This document shows, in pieces, positions 16,927-25,800 of a DNA stretch of 64,000 bases; the stretch's first letter is position 1, and every line of letters starts with the position of its first letter. The position numbers and the translations under genes are program-made. The stretch is taken from the NCBI GenBank assembly GCA_021228405.1, contig JAJQRF010000003.1:151581-215580 (forward strand), read 5' to 3'. The notes under the pieces are model-generated. The model had not been told where the DNA came from. It saw nothing but the letters and a program-made list of their open reading frames with translations, and searched no databases. The stretch comes from Pyrinomonadaceae bacterium. Its GTDB lineage: Bacteria > Acidobacteriota > Blastocatellia > Pyrinomonadales > Pyrinomonadaceae.

Positions 16927-18036
16927 ATGAAAAAAGCAATCATAAAAATAGCGATGGCGGCGATTTTAGTGTCGGCATTTGTTTTAGGCACAGACAACGT
17001 TTTCGCACAACAAGGTGCAAAACAAGCCGATATGACGATAGATTCGGCGACCAAAACGGCAACGATCGAAGCCGCTTTGAAGGAATTGAACGACCGCTAC
17101 GTTTTTCCCGAAGTTGCCAAACAGATGGAAACGAATGTTCGGCAAAGAATCGGCAATAAAGAATATGAAGCAATTACGAGCGCGGAAGCCTTTGCCAAAA
17201 AACTGACCGAAGATTTGCAATCCGTCAGCAAAGACAAACATTTGCGCGTTCGTTATTCGGCGCAGACGATTCCCGTCAGAAAGCAAAACGGAGAGCCGAC
17301 CGCAGAGGAAAAAGCGGATTATAAAAATTATATGAAGCGCATCAACTTCTCCTTTGAAAAGGTCGAAAGAATGCCGGGAAACATCGGCTACATCAAACTC
17401 AATAATTTTTATGAACCCGAATTAGGTGCAGAAACCGTCGCGGCGGCAATGAATTTCGTAGCAAATACCGACGCGCTGATTTTCGATCTGCGCGAAAACG
17501 GCGGCGGCGATCCGGCGATGGTCGCGCTCATCTGCTCATATTTTTTTGGCGACAAGCCCGTTCATTTAAATAGTCTATACTGGCGCGAAGGCAATAAAAC
17601 GGAAGATTTTTATACAAAACCGAATGTTTCCGGCAGAAAATATACCGACAAAGACGTTTATGTTTTGACGGCAAACCGGACATTTTCGGGGGCGGAAGAA
17701 TTTTCAAATAATCTGAAAGTCTTGAAACGCGCAACGATCGTCGGCGAAACGACGGGCGGCGGAGCTAATCCGGGCGGAATGTTTCGTTTGAACGATCATT
17801 TCGGAATGTTCGTTCCGACAGGACGTGCGATAAATCCGATCACGAAAACGAATTGGGAAGGAACGGGTGTCGAACCCGACGTAAAGGTGGCGAAAGAGAT
17901 TGCCTTAAAAACGGCTTATTTATCGGCTTTGAACAAAAATCTGGAAAGAAGCAAAGACGAAAATTTCAAAAGCGGTTTGAAGGAGTTAATTGAAAAAAAC
18001 CGCAAAGAACTGGAAGAAATGCAAAGCAAAAAGTAA
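16927..18036 (+). CDS. Secreted S41-family (tail-specific/IRBP-type) serine peptidase
   Basis: A 369-aa protein with a signal peptide (about 1-28, ending NVFAQQ), an N-terminal helical region (LKELNDRYVFPEVAKQM) and an S41 core: GNIGYIKLNNFYEPEL, LIFDLRENGGGDPAMV, and the nucleophile segment TANRTFSGAEEFSNNLK followed by KRATIVGETTGGGANPGG. No PDZ domain is evident, as in the IRBP-like subfamily. A strong ribosome-binding site (AAAGGAG, 8 bp before ATG) defines the start. It is followed by a terminator. Confidence 0.88.
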   Translation: MKKAIIKIAMAAILVSAFVLGTDNVFAQQGAKQADMTIDSATKTATIEAALKELNDRYVFPEVAKQMETNVRQRIGNKEYEAITSAEAFAKKLTEDLQSVSKDKHLRVRYSAQTIPVRKQNGEPTAEEKADYKNYMKRINFSFEKVERMPGNIGYIKLNNFYEPELGAETVAAAMNFVANTDALIFDLRENGGGDPAMVALICSYFFGDKPVHLNSLYWREGNKTEDFYTKPNVSGRKYTDKDVYVLTANRTFSGAEEFSNNLKVLKRATIVGETTGGGANPGGMFRLNDHFGMFVPTGRAINPITKTNWEGTGVEPDVKVAKEIALKTAYLSALNKNLERSKDENFKSGLKELIEKNRKELEEMQSKK

Positions 18037-18053
18037 AAACCCCCGATAAAAAA

Positions 18054-18092
18054 GGCGGAAGTTTGTATGTTATGACAAACTTCCGTCTTTTT
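18054..18092. terminator. Bidirectional intrinsic terminator
   Basis: GGAAGTTTGT (18057-18066) pairs with ACAAACTTCC (18075-18084), flanked by A-rich sequence on the left and TCTTTTTG on the right, so it can stop transcription of both the S41 gene and the converging cREC gene. Confidence 0.8.
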
Positions 18093-18109
18093 GTATTTCT
18101 TTTTAATAT

Positions 18110-18568
18110 TTACCGTTTCCAATAATTTTTAATTTTCAGATCGAGCATCGGAAACGCACAATATTCGACGGTTCTGCCTGATTCGCGGAGTTTTTCGACC
18201 ATTTTGATCGCGGCATCGGCATTGCGCGTATGGACGATAATAGTCGAGGCGCGCTGTAATTCCTTTTTTTCGGTCAGCCATTCGGCGATCGCGTAACCTG
18301 TTCTGCCGAAATCGTCGTGATTGTTCGATTCGTAATGTTCGGGCAAAAGATCGTGATCGAGAAAAATTGCGTCGTATGATTGTTCACTCAAAAGCTGTTT
18401 TGCTTCTTCGACCGTTTCGGCAATGAAAACTTCGTCGCCTTCAAATCTCTTTTTAAACCAGCGGTGACGGCGGCGGTCGTCGTCGAGAAGAAAGACGGAA
18501 ATCGGTGTGCGTTCCGCTTTGAACTCGGCTAAACCGAGTTTTATCAACAAACTGCGAAAAATACTCAT
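18110..18568 (-). CDS. cREC-type receiver-domain protein
   Basis: A 152-aa protein with a receiver-like fold. VFLLDDDRRRHRWF carries the acidic pocket followed by an Arg pair, and DAIFLDHDLL the phospho-acceptor-type strand; this LDDDR...F arrangement is that of the cyclic-phosphate processing receiver domain (cREC). No output domain. The ATG at 18568 starts MSIFRSLLIKLGL; an upstream in-frame start would add 17 residues. It may act as a nucleotide-signal enzyme rather than a two-component regulator; this is inferred from the motif only. Confidence 0.7.
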   Translation of the reverse strand: MSIFRSLLIKLGLAEFKAERTPISVFLLDDDRRRHRWFKKRFEGDEVFIAETVEEAKQLLSEQSYDAIFLDHDLLPEHYESNNHDDFGRTGYAIAEWLTEKKELQRASTIIVHTRNADAAIKMVEKLRESGRTVEYCAFPMLDLKIKNYWKR

Positions 18569-18762
18569 AATTTGATTCTGTTTACAGATAAAGAATATAT
18601 CACAAGCCGATGTCCGCAAAAATCGAACCGAAAAAATTTCCCGCCCGATGTGAATTTTTTGTTAATTCATAAGTCTTGTGTTTTCAGTAATTTTACTTTT
18701 TCGCGTTTTAAGTTATTTATAAAACCCTTGTATTTATTGACTTTTAAATCATAAAATAGAAC

Positions 18763-18790
18763 TTGAAATCATTTGGATGAGTGCTATAAT
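18763..18790 (+). promoter_or_regulatory. Sigma-70-type promoter with extended -10
   Basis: TTGAAA (18763-18768), 16-bp spacer, TATAAT (18785-18790), with TGC directly before the -10. It lies 87 bp upstream of the DnaC-like gene. Confidence 0.65.
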
Positions 18791-18876
18791 CCAAAACACG
18801 GTTCAAGATTTTTGCCTGAATCTCCGACAAAAGACCAAGGGATTTACGGAATAAACCTATACAAGAGTTCGCCTGA

Positions 18877-19692
18877 ATGCCGCAAGAAAAATTAAAATTC
18901 CCGACACTTTTCGCTGTTCCGAATGCGCCTCAGTCTGCGCCTGAACACGAATTTTACGACGACTTGCCGGAAGATGTCGGTGACGAACCGGAGGTTTGTC
19001 CGAAATGTTACGGCGCGGGAATGGAGGTCGTCCCGGGCAAAGGCGCGCGTCCGTGCGAATGCCGCAAGAAAAAAACTCAAAACAAACAATTAGACAAAAC
19101 GCGGATTCCGAAACGTTACACGGAATGTCATTTTCACAATTACAAAGCCTTCAACAAATCGCAGGAAAGCGCGTTTCGTTTCGCTTCGCAATTGGCGATG
19201 CAATATCCGGCGGTCGAACGCGGACTTCTCTTTATGGGGTCGGTCGGTGTCGGCAAAACGCATCTCGCGGTTTCGATCCTGAAAGGTTTGACCGAACGCG
19301 GTTTTAATTGCTTATTTTACGAATCGGGTTCGCTGTTGAAGGAAATCCAAAATTCTTACAACGCCAACACGCAAACTTCCGAGTTAAAGGTTTTACAGCC
19401 GATTTTAGATGCGGAAATTCTCGTTTTGGACGAGATCGGCGCGACCAAACCGACCGAATGGGTGCGCGACACGATGGCAAATATCATCAACACGCGCTAT
19501 AACGACCGCAAACTGACGATCTTTACGACCAATTATCTGGACGACAAACGCAACGCAACGGAAGAAACGCTCGAAGAAAGAATCGGCGTTCGATTGCGTT
19601 CACGGCTCTACGAAATGTGCAAAACCGTCCCGATGACGGGCGAAGATTTCCGCCGCACTTTCGACCACGTCACGCCGATCAAGAAAAAATAG
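18877..19692 (+). CDS. DnaC/IstB-like AAA+ ATPase with N-terminal zinc motif
   Basis: A 271-aa AAA+ protein. An N-terminal CPKCYGAGMEV...CECRKKK motif (CxxC and CxC) suggests a zinc-binding region, followed by Walker A GSVGVGKTH at about residue 126, Walker B EILVLDEIGA, and a sensor-1-type TIFTTNY. This is the helicase-loader (DnaC, DnaI, IstB) architecture: the ATPase domain loads the replicative helicase. No transposase sits next to it, which argues against IstB and for a chromosomal loader. Confidence 0.85.
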   Translation: MPQEKLKFPTLFAVPNAPQSAPEHEFYDDLPEDVGDEPEVCPKCYGAGMEVVPGKGARPCECRKKKTQNKQLDKTRIPKRYTECHFHNYKAFNKSQESAFRFASQLAMQYPAVERGLLFMGSVGVGKTHLAVSILKGLTERGFNCLFYESGSLLKEIQNSYNANTQTSELKVLQPILDAEILVLDEIGATKPTEWVRDTMANIINTRYNDRKLTIFTTNYLDDKRNATEETLEERIGVRLRSRLYEMCKTVPMTGEDFRRTFDHVTPIKKK

Positions 19693-19744
19693 TTTTTTGC
19701 CCACGAAATACACGAAAAGGACGAAAACTTAAAAGTAAAAGTTT

Positions 19745-19786
19745 AATGGTTAATTGAGTTCCAAATTCAATTAACCATTTTTTTTC
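19745..19786 (+). terminator. Intrinsic terminator after the DnaC-like gene
   Basis: AATGGTTAATTGA (19745-19757) pairs with TCAATTAACCATT (19767-19779), followed by TTTTTT. It can also act on the converging msrQ transcript only weakly, since the left flank is A-poor. Confidence 0.75.
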
Positions 19787-19829
19787 GTATTTTTTGTTTC
19801 TTTCGCAGGCAAATATTTTATTTGGCTTT

Positions 19830-20426
19830 CTATGTGTGAACGATTTTCGGTTTGTATTTGTCGTAAATTCGATAACCGAGCAAAATTGCGAGAATAAATG
19901 CGAAAAGAAACGGGTATTTCAGATCGGATTTGACGATCATCCAGAAATGGATAACACCGAGAATTGAAATTAAATAAGTCAGTTTGTGGAGTTTTGCCCA
20001 ATTTTTTCCGCCCAAACGCTTTATCATTCCGTTTGTCGAAGTCACGGCAAGCGGGATCAACAGAAAAAAAGCGAGCATTCCGACCGCGATAAATGGACGC
20101 TGCCAAACGTCGCTTACGATTGCGGGAAAATTAAAGTTTTTGTCGAAAATGCTGTAAGTTACGAGGTGTAAAAATCCGTAAAAGAACGCGAAAAGTCCCA
20201 GCATCCGGCGAAATTTGACCAGTGAATTCCAGCCGTATACTTTCCGCAAAGGCGTGACTGCCAGAGTTATCATCAGGAAAACGAGCGTTAAAACTCCCGT
20301 TGTGCGGAGAAAATATTCGACCGGATTTGCGCCGAGATTTCCGCGAATCCCGTCAAACGCAAGCAAAGCGAGCGGCACGACGGAGTTGATAAATATTAGA
20401 ATTTTGTTGAATTTTACGTCTTGCAT
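19830..20426 (-). CDS. msrQ: Heme-binding membrane subunit of methionine sulfoxide reductase
   Basis: A 198-aa ferric-reductase-like membrane protein with about six helices, matching MsrQ (YedZ). Landmarks: LGANPVEYFLRTTG, LAVTPLRK, the heme His in FFYGFLHLVTY and WAKLHKLTYLISILGVIHF. MsrQ passes electrons from the quinol pool to MsrP. The start at 20426 places the first helix as in MsrQ; sequence upstream in the same frame is part of a hairpin repeat. Downstream of msrP, forming the msrPQ pair. Confidence 0.92.
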   Translation of the reverse strand: MQDVKFNKILIFINSVVPLALLAFDGIRGNLGANPVEYFLRTTGVLTLVFLMITLAVTPLRKVYGWNSLVKFRRMLGLFAFFYGFLHLVTYSIFDKNFNFPAIVSDVWQRPFIAVGMLAFFLLIPLAVTSTNGMIKRLGGKNWAKLHKLTYLISILGVIHFWMIVKSDLKYPFLFAFILAILLGYRIYDKYKPKIVHT

Positions 20427-20439
20427 CTGATGGTAATTC

Positions 20440-20501
20440 TTAGTTAGTTGTTCATCATTCATTGAGTTTGTTGCAATGAACGACGAACAATTAACCACGA
20501 A
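20440..20501. repeat. Hairpin repeat between msrP and msrQ
   Basis: TTAGTTAGTTGTTCATCATTCATTG (given in two parts: 20440-20450 and 20451-20464) is complementary with few mismatches to 20474-20501, which contains CAATGAACGACGAACAATTA. It makes a long imperfect stem in the intercistronic region, close to a 7-bp word repeat of the type seen elsewhere in the window. Confidence 0.55.
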
Positions 20502-20506
20502 CAAAT

Positions 20507-21499
20507 CTAAAAATATTTCTTTAAATCCATTCCTTCATAAAGCTGTGCGACTTCTTCCGCATAACCGTTGAACATTAAAGTTTCGCGCTGACCGAGTTCG
20601 CCGATGCGTCTTTCGGTCGCTTGCGACCAGCGCGGATGGGCAACTTTCGGATTTACGTTTGAATAAAATCCGTATTCGTTCGGCGCGGCAATGTTCCAGG
20701 TTGTCGGCGGCTCCTTATCGGTCAGCATAATTTTGACGATCGATTTGATGCTTTTGAAACCGTATTTCCAGGGCACGACCAGACGAACCGGCGCACCGTT
20801 CTGATTCGGCATTTGTTTGCCGTAAAGCCCTGTCGCCAAAATCGTTAGAGGATGAAGTGCTTCGTCGAGGCGCAAACCTTCGACATACGGCAGATCGATC
20901 CCGGCGGAATAACTCGACTGCATCGAATTTCTGCCTTCGGGTAATTTTACGTTTGGATTTTCTGATCTCGAACCGCCATAAAACGTTTCAAACGCAACAT
21001 ATTTCGCGTTTCCCGTCGGCTCGACCGCGTCCAGAATTTTCTTCAACGGGAAGCCGACCCAAGGAATCACCATCGACCAGCCTTCGACACAACGGAAGCG
21101 ATAAATGCGCTCTTCCTGCTCGAATTTCAGCAGATCGTCAATATCGAAAACCTTCGGCTTGCCGACCAAACCGCCGACCTCGACCGTCCACGGACGTGTG
21201 ACAAAATCCTGCGCCGCCCGCGCCACTTCGCCTTTCGAGGTGGAAAATTCGTAATAATTATTATAGGTCGTAATGTTTTCAAACGAAGTCGGCGTGTCTT
21301 CAAGGTTAAAATTTGTCGGTTGCTTAACGTCTTCGATCTTTGCCGTCACGACTTCTTTCGGCGGCGGCGGATTGAAAAATTTGTAAATCCCTGCGGTTGC
21401 AAAAGTAGTCCCGGCAAGCGCGGCGATGCGCATAAAACTTCGCCTGTTCAGGTAAACATTTTCCGGCGTGATCTCGCTCGATTTTATCTCTTTCGCCAT
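20507..21499 (-). CDS. msrP: Periplasmic molybdopterin methionine sulfoxide reductase, catalytic subunit
   Basis: A 330-aa MsrP (YedY). It begins with a Tat-type signal ([20 protein letters not shown]), needed to export the folded molybdenum protein. The sulfite-oxidase-fold core includes [13 protein letters not shown], the molybdenum-ligand Cys in [15 protein letters not shown], and [17 protein letters not shown]. MsrP reduces methionine sulfoxide in envelope proteins with electrons from MsrQ. The msrQ gene follows after an 80-bp gap with a hairpin repeat. Confidence 0.95.
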   Translation of the reverse strand: MAKEIKSSEITPENVYLNRRSFMRIAALAGTTFATAGIYKFFNPPPPKEVVTAKIEDVKQPTNFNLEDTPTSFENITTYNNYYEFSTSKGEVARAAQDFVTRPWTVEVGGLVGKPKVFDIDDLLKFEQEERIYRFRCVEGWSMVIPWVGFPLKKILDAVEPTGNAKYVAFETFYGGSRSENPNVKLPEGRNSMQSSYSAGIDLPYVEGLRLDEALHPLTILATGLYGKQMPNQNGAPVRLVVPWKYGFKSIKSIVKIMLTDKEPPTTWNIAAPNEYGFYSNVNPKVAHPRWSQATERRIGELGQRETLMFNGYAEEVAQLYEGMDLKKYF

Positions 21500-21649
21500 A
21501 AATATGTAATTCGTTTCTTATCGAAACTTAGTTTCGTTTTCAACAGAATTCCTTAATCAATTCAAATTATTCCCGAATTTTCTTTAATAATAAAACATTT
21601 TAAGTTAAGATGCCGTTATCAAATCAGATTTCGCATCCGAGGAAAAAAA

Positions 21650-23512
21650 ATGTGTGTTTTGCGTTTATTCGCTATTTGCTGTTTCATAGTTTTTTCAGTC
21701 GTTTTTTCATATTCCCAGAACGTTTCGCCGACCGAATCGCAATCCGAAAAGGAAAAGAAACAGAAAGAACTCGAAAAACTCGTTTTGGAAATGGTCGATC
21801 AGGCAGTCGGTGAGGCGGCAACGCTGAAGTTATCGCAAAATCGTGCCATTATCTACACTTTGGCGGGCGATCTTTACTGGAAATTTGACGAAAAACGTGC
21901 CCGCGAGCTTTTTCGCAATGCCGGAAACGAGCTGATAATTCTGAATAACGAAAATGAAAAAGAGAAAAAGGAAAACGATGATCCATATGCGATGATCTTT
22001 GAATTTACGGGCGCACGAAACGAAATTTTGCCGATAATTGCGAAAAACGATGCCGATCTCGCGCTCGAATTGCTGGTGCAGACCCGTTCGGCAAAATTAA
22101 CGGAAGCGGTTGCCAAAGCTTCGCAGCCGAACGCCAAACAAAATCAGGGAATGTTCAATTTCGATCCTGAAGATTATCGCGTTCGTCAGGAAATCTCGCT
22201 CGAACAACGGTTTGCGACGCTTGCTGCCGAACAGAATCCCGAAAAAGCCATCAAACTCATCAAGGAAAGTATGGCGAAAGGGTTGTCGGAAAATCTGTTT
22301 CCATTGCTCCAGAAAGTTTATCAAAAAGACGAAAAGAAAGCGGCATCTTTGGCGGACGACATCATCGAGCAGATCGTCGACACGGATTTGATGAAAAAAG
22401 CGATGGATTTGGACGTAACGATCAGATTTCTGCAATATGCGAACAGTCCGGACAAACCCAAAACGGCTGGAAAAAAGGTTTTCAGTTTCAGCGATTCGCA
22501 ATTGAAGGAAATTGCCAATAAACTTTTCAATACGTTTATGCAACCGACGACTTCATTAGATATGATGATGAAATTGTCTTCTGTGATGGGTAATCTGGAA
22601 AAGATCATTCCCGAAAAAACCTCCCTTCTCAAACAAAAACAAACCGAAGCAATGAAAAACCTGCCGCCCGAACTGCGGCGTATTCAGCAACAGGAAAAAC
22701 TCTGGAATCCGAATTCCACGCCTGAAGAAATTATCGCTGACCTCCCCAAATTGAACGAATTTGAGAAAGCAAGCGCGTATCAATCGCTGATTAATAAAAT
22801 CTCGCAGATCGATGACGAAGCGCGTGCCAGAAAATTGATCGGAGAAATTCCCGATGAAAAAACGAGAACAAATGCGACCGAGGCATACGAATCAGCCAAA
22901 ATAAGCCGTGCGGCGGACGAAGGAAAGCTCGACGACGCTAAAAAAATGATCGGAAATCTGAGTAAAAAGAAGACTCAGATTCAAAAACTCGTTGCGTTGG
23001 CGATGCAGTTTCACAAAAAAGGCGGCGAAAAAGACCTCGAAACCGCCGCAAATTTGATGAAGGATGCGAAAGCACTCGCGAATGAATATCCCGAAGACGA
23101 AGACGAACTCAACGATCTGATGGAGATCGTCAAAGGCTATGCGCTCATCAATCCGAATGAAGCGTTTCGGATTTTCGATCCGATCGTCGATCAGATCAAT
23201 GATTTCGTGCAGGCTTCGGCGATTTTGAGCAAATACAACAAGCGCAACCGCAATTTCAAAAAAGGCGAGCTTTTGATGACAACGAACGCCTACTCGTGGG
23301 ACGGGCTTCTTTTGTTCAGATATATAAACCAAATCCAACTGCTCGGAAAAGCCGATTTGAATCGGATGAACGTGTTTTCAGACAAATTTCAACGCAGTGA
23401 CGCGCGCACTATCGTAAAACTTTTTGTTGCACAGGGTTTCCTGAAAGACGAGAAAAAAGAAAAAGACGCTTCAAACGATCAAAGTAACGAAGGATTCGTC
23501 ATCAGTTTCTAA
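21650..23512 (+). CDS. Secreted helical repeat protein, unknown function
   Basis: A 620-aa protein starting with a signal peptide (LRLFAICCFIVFSVVFSYSQ) and then almost entirely charged, Lys/Glu-rich helical sequence without recognisable catalytic motifs. Segments such as EQNPEKAIKLIKES, DEARARKLIGEIPDEKTR and DPIVDQINDFVQASAIL look like degenerate TPR/HEAT-type helical pairs. The start has GAGGA 9 bp upstream. A strong terminator follows. The family is not recognised; an envelope scaffolding role is only a guess. Confidence 0.75.
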   Translation: MCVLRLFAICCFIVFSVVFSYSQNVSPTESQSEKEKKQKELEKLVLEMVDQAVGEAATLKLSQNRAIIYTLAGDLYWKFDEKRARELFRNAGNELIILNNENEKEKKENDDPYAMIFEFTGARNEILPIIAKNDADLALELLVQTRSAKLTEAVAKASQPNAKQNQGMFNFDPEDYRVRQEISLEQRFATLAAEQNPEKAIKLIKESMAKGLSENLFPLLQKVYQKDEKKAASLADDIIEQIVDTDLMKKAMDLDVTIRFLQYANSPDKPKTAGKKVFSFSDSQLKEIANKLFNTFMQPTTSLDMMMKLSSVMGNLEKIIPEKTSLLKQKQTEAMKNLPPELRRIQQQEKLWNPNSTPEEIIADLPKLNEFEKASAYQSLINKISQIDDEARARKLIGEIPDEKTRTNATEAYESAKISRAADEGKLDDAKKMIGNLSKKKTQIQKLVALAMQFHKKGGEKDLETAANLMKDAKALANEYPEDEDELNDLMEIVKGYALINPNEAFRIFDPIVDQINDFVQASAILSKYNKRNRNFKKGELLMTTNAYSWDGLLLFRYINQIQLLGKADLNRMNVFSDKFQRSDARTIVKLFVAQGFLKDEKKEKDASNDQSNEGFVISF

Positions 23513-23539
23513 ACTTCGATCCGATTATTTTTCAATTTC

Positions 23540-23592
23540 AGCCGTAATTTGCCAAATCTTATTTGTTAGGAAATTACGGCTTATTTTTTGAC
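23540..23592 (+). terminator. Intrinsic terminator
   Basis: AGCCGTAATTT (23540-23550) and AAATTACGGCT (23571-23581) are perfectly complementary and followed by TATTTTTTG. The rest of 23513-23826 holds only a TATAAT (23783-23788) that may be the -10 of the next gene. Confidence 0.85.
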
Positions 23593-23826
23593 CGACCGGG
23601 CTCACGAAAGAAAAATAAAACTCTATAATTCATCTTTTGCTCTTTTCTTGTGCGATAACCGGACAGGAATTCAGTTAAAATTTGTCACCACGCCGAACAA
23701 AGCTACTGATAACTCTATTCATCTTGGCTAAAATTTGTTTAATTTTAGCCAACAAATATCTTTCTTTATTTATTTAAATCGGTATAATGGATATAACAAA
23801 CACTCCCTGTTTGTCCCTCGAAATAT

Positions 23827-25710
23827 ATGTTGCCAAAAGACCATACTTTAAACCAAGGACGCTATCGAGTAATAAATCAGATCGGGCAGGATGAAACCGG
23901 AGCCGTTTACGAATGCTTCGATGAAAACGTCAAAACAAAAGTATTGCTGAAAGAGATTTCGTTCAGTTCAAAAAAAGTTATTCCTGCCGGAGAGCTTGAA
24001 AAACTGCGGGAAAATTTTACCAGCAAGGCGCGCAAACTGCTCGAACTAAATCACGAATCGCTTTTGCGGGTTTCAGATTTTTTCTCGGAAATCGACCGTT
24101 TTTATCTGGTAATGGAGTTTGCCGAGGGAAATAATCTGAACCGGATTCTCGAAAAAGCAAAATGCTCATTCGCGCTTTCAAACGTGCTGAACTGGGCTGA
24201 CCAGCTTCTTTTCGCGCTTAACTATCTGCATACCCAGCCGAAACCGCTTTTTCATAACGCGGTCAAACCGCAAACTCTGCGTTTGACGACCGAAGGAAAA
24301 CTCAGGATTTTCCCGATTTGCATTTCCGCAAACACCGATCTCGGAAATGGTTCCGCCTCGTCAAACGATGCGATCGATTCAGCTTGTATCAGTTATCTGC
24401 CGCTCGAACAAATCTGGGACAGGCTCGATTCGGCTTCGCAGACCGTGATCTCAAAAAGCTATGATGAAAAATCGGAAAGAGTCCTGCTGATGCCGCCCGA
24501 CGCACGAAGCGATATTTACGCGCTCGGCGCAACGCTTTATCATCTCGCGACCGGACAAGCCCCGATCGATGCCCTGACGCGTTCGATCGATCTTTTGGAA
24601 GGAAAAGCCGATCCTTTGCCGTCTTTGTGCAAACTCAACCCGGCGGTTCCGCACGAAGTTTCCGACGTTTTGATGAAGGCTCTGGAGATCAGACGCGAAG
24701 ACCGTTTCGATTCGGCGGTCATTATGCGTCAGGTTTTACGCACTTCTTTGCTCCGCGCCAGAGAACGTCAGGCAAGCGAGCCGAAAAAGGTTGCCGTCGT
24801 GCAGAAAGAAACCATTGCCGAAACAAAAAATTTGCCGGCGGAAAACGTCGCAGTCAAAGCGGAAAATCCCGTTTCGCCGAAACCGCCCACCGAAACCGTT
24901 TCGCCGTCGGAGATCGAATTGATGAAACAGCGTCTGCGCGAAGCCGAAGAAGAACGGCGCAAAGCCGAGCAACGCGCCGCCGAAGCCGAAAAACTGCTTC
25001 TCGCGCAACAGGCATTACAAAATGCCGAAAAAGTTCAGGATTCGCCGAGAACTTCCGAAACAGCGGAAGTTATTCACGAATCTTTCGAGATCATCGAGGA
25101 CAAGGAGGAAATTCTCTCGGCGGAGATCATTTACGAAGCCGAACCCGAAACGCAGGTTGAGATCGAAGAAACGCCCGTTGCGAAAGTTTCGCAATCCGTT
25201 TCAAATGTCGAATCCGACGAATTCAGTACTCTTTTTGCCCAACCCGAACCGAAAAGCGGCGTGATGACGAAAGTTGCGGGCGTTGGTTTGGTTCTGGCAT
25301 TGCTCGGCGGCGGCGCGTGGGGATATATGAACTATTTCGCCCCGAAAAACGCCGAAACAAATCAATCGGCAACGACCGGTGCGGTGCAGACTTCATCGGT
25401 GCAAACGCCTTCGCAAACCGCCGTAAACGAAAAACCTGCGGCGGATAATTTACCCGCGCCTGCGGTTTCGCCGACGGTTGAAGCCGCACCGCAGACGGTT
25501 GCCGACACGATGCCGCCAACCGCCGAAACGTCCGACCCGACCAAAACGGCAAAACAGCCTGACCCGAAAGAAAGTAAACCCGCAAGCAAACCGAAACCGG
25601 CGGTTCCAGCCGTTGCCGATAAGGAAAAGAAACCGTCGCTTGCTTCGTCTAAAGCACCGGAGCCGAAGAAAAAACCCGTAACGATGGACGATCTGCTTAA
25701 TGAAAATTAG
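23827..25710 (+). CDS. Membrane-anchored PknB-type Ser/Thr pseudokinase
   Basis: A 627-aa protein with an N-terminal protein-kinase fold (about residues 13-310), a Glu/Arg-rich coiled coil (about 360-395), acidic linker, one membrane helix (about 480-505, VGLVLALLGGGAWGYM) and an Ala/Pro/Lys-rich tail ending TMDDLLNEN. The fold is clear: a beta-3 Lys in VLLKEISF, ADQLLFALNYLHT, SDIYALGATLYHLATGQAP. But the catalytic HRD is HNA (143-145), the metal-binding Asn of KPxN is Thr (VKPQTL), and no DFG is present (LRIFPICIS). The glycine loop is also degenerate (GQDETGAVY). It should therefore not transfer phosphate and may be a scaffold or sensor. Confidence 0.88.
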   Translation: MLPKDHTLNQGRYRVINQIGQDETGAVYECFDENVKTKVLLKEISFSSKKVIPAGELEKLRENFTSKARKLLELNHESLLRVSDFFSEIDRFYLVMEFAEGNNLNRILEKAKCSFALSNVLNWADQLLFALNYLHTQPKPLFHNAVKPQTLRLTTEGKLRIFPICISANTDLGNGSASSNDAIDSACISYLPLEQIWDRLDSASQTVISKSYDEKSERVLLMPPDARSDIYALGATLYHLATGQAPIDALTRSIDLLEGKADPLPSLCKLNPAVPHEVSDVLMKALEIRREDRFDSAVIMRQVLRTSLLRARERQASEPKKVAVVQKETIAETKNLPAENVAVKAENPVSPKPPTETVSPSEIELMKQRLREAEEERRKAEQRAAEAEKLLLAQQALQNAEKVQDSPRTSETAEVIHESFEIIEDKEEILSAEIIYEAEPETQVEIEETPVAKVSQSVSNVESDEFSTLFAQPEPKSGVMTKVAGVGLVLALLGGGAWGYMNYFAPKNAETNQSATTGAVQTSSVQTPSQTAVNEKPAADNLPAPAVSPTVEAAPQTVADTMPPTAETSDPTKTAKQPDPKESKPASKPKPAVPAVADKEKKPSLASSKAPEPKKKPVTMDDLLNEN

Positions 25711-25743
25711 GCATTTGTCCATCCGAATTTGATCGTTGCTGTA

Positions 25744-25770
25744 AGAAACTTCGCCTGGCGGAGTTTCTGA
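25744..25770 (+). terminator. Short hairpin between pseudokinase and TonB-C genes
   Basis: AGAAACTTCGCC and GGCGGAGTTTCT form a short stem-loop, followed by GAATTTTCTTTG. The T-run is broken, so this may be a weak terminator or an RNA processing site. Confidence 0.4.
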
Positions 25771-25800
25771 ATTTTCTTTGAAATTACTGAGGACAAAACA

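Noticed and set aside
18877-19692. IstB transposition helper of an insertion sequence
   Set aside because: No istA transposase or terminal inverted repeats nearby; the N-terminal zinc motif suits a helicase loader better.
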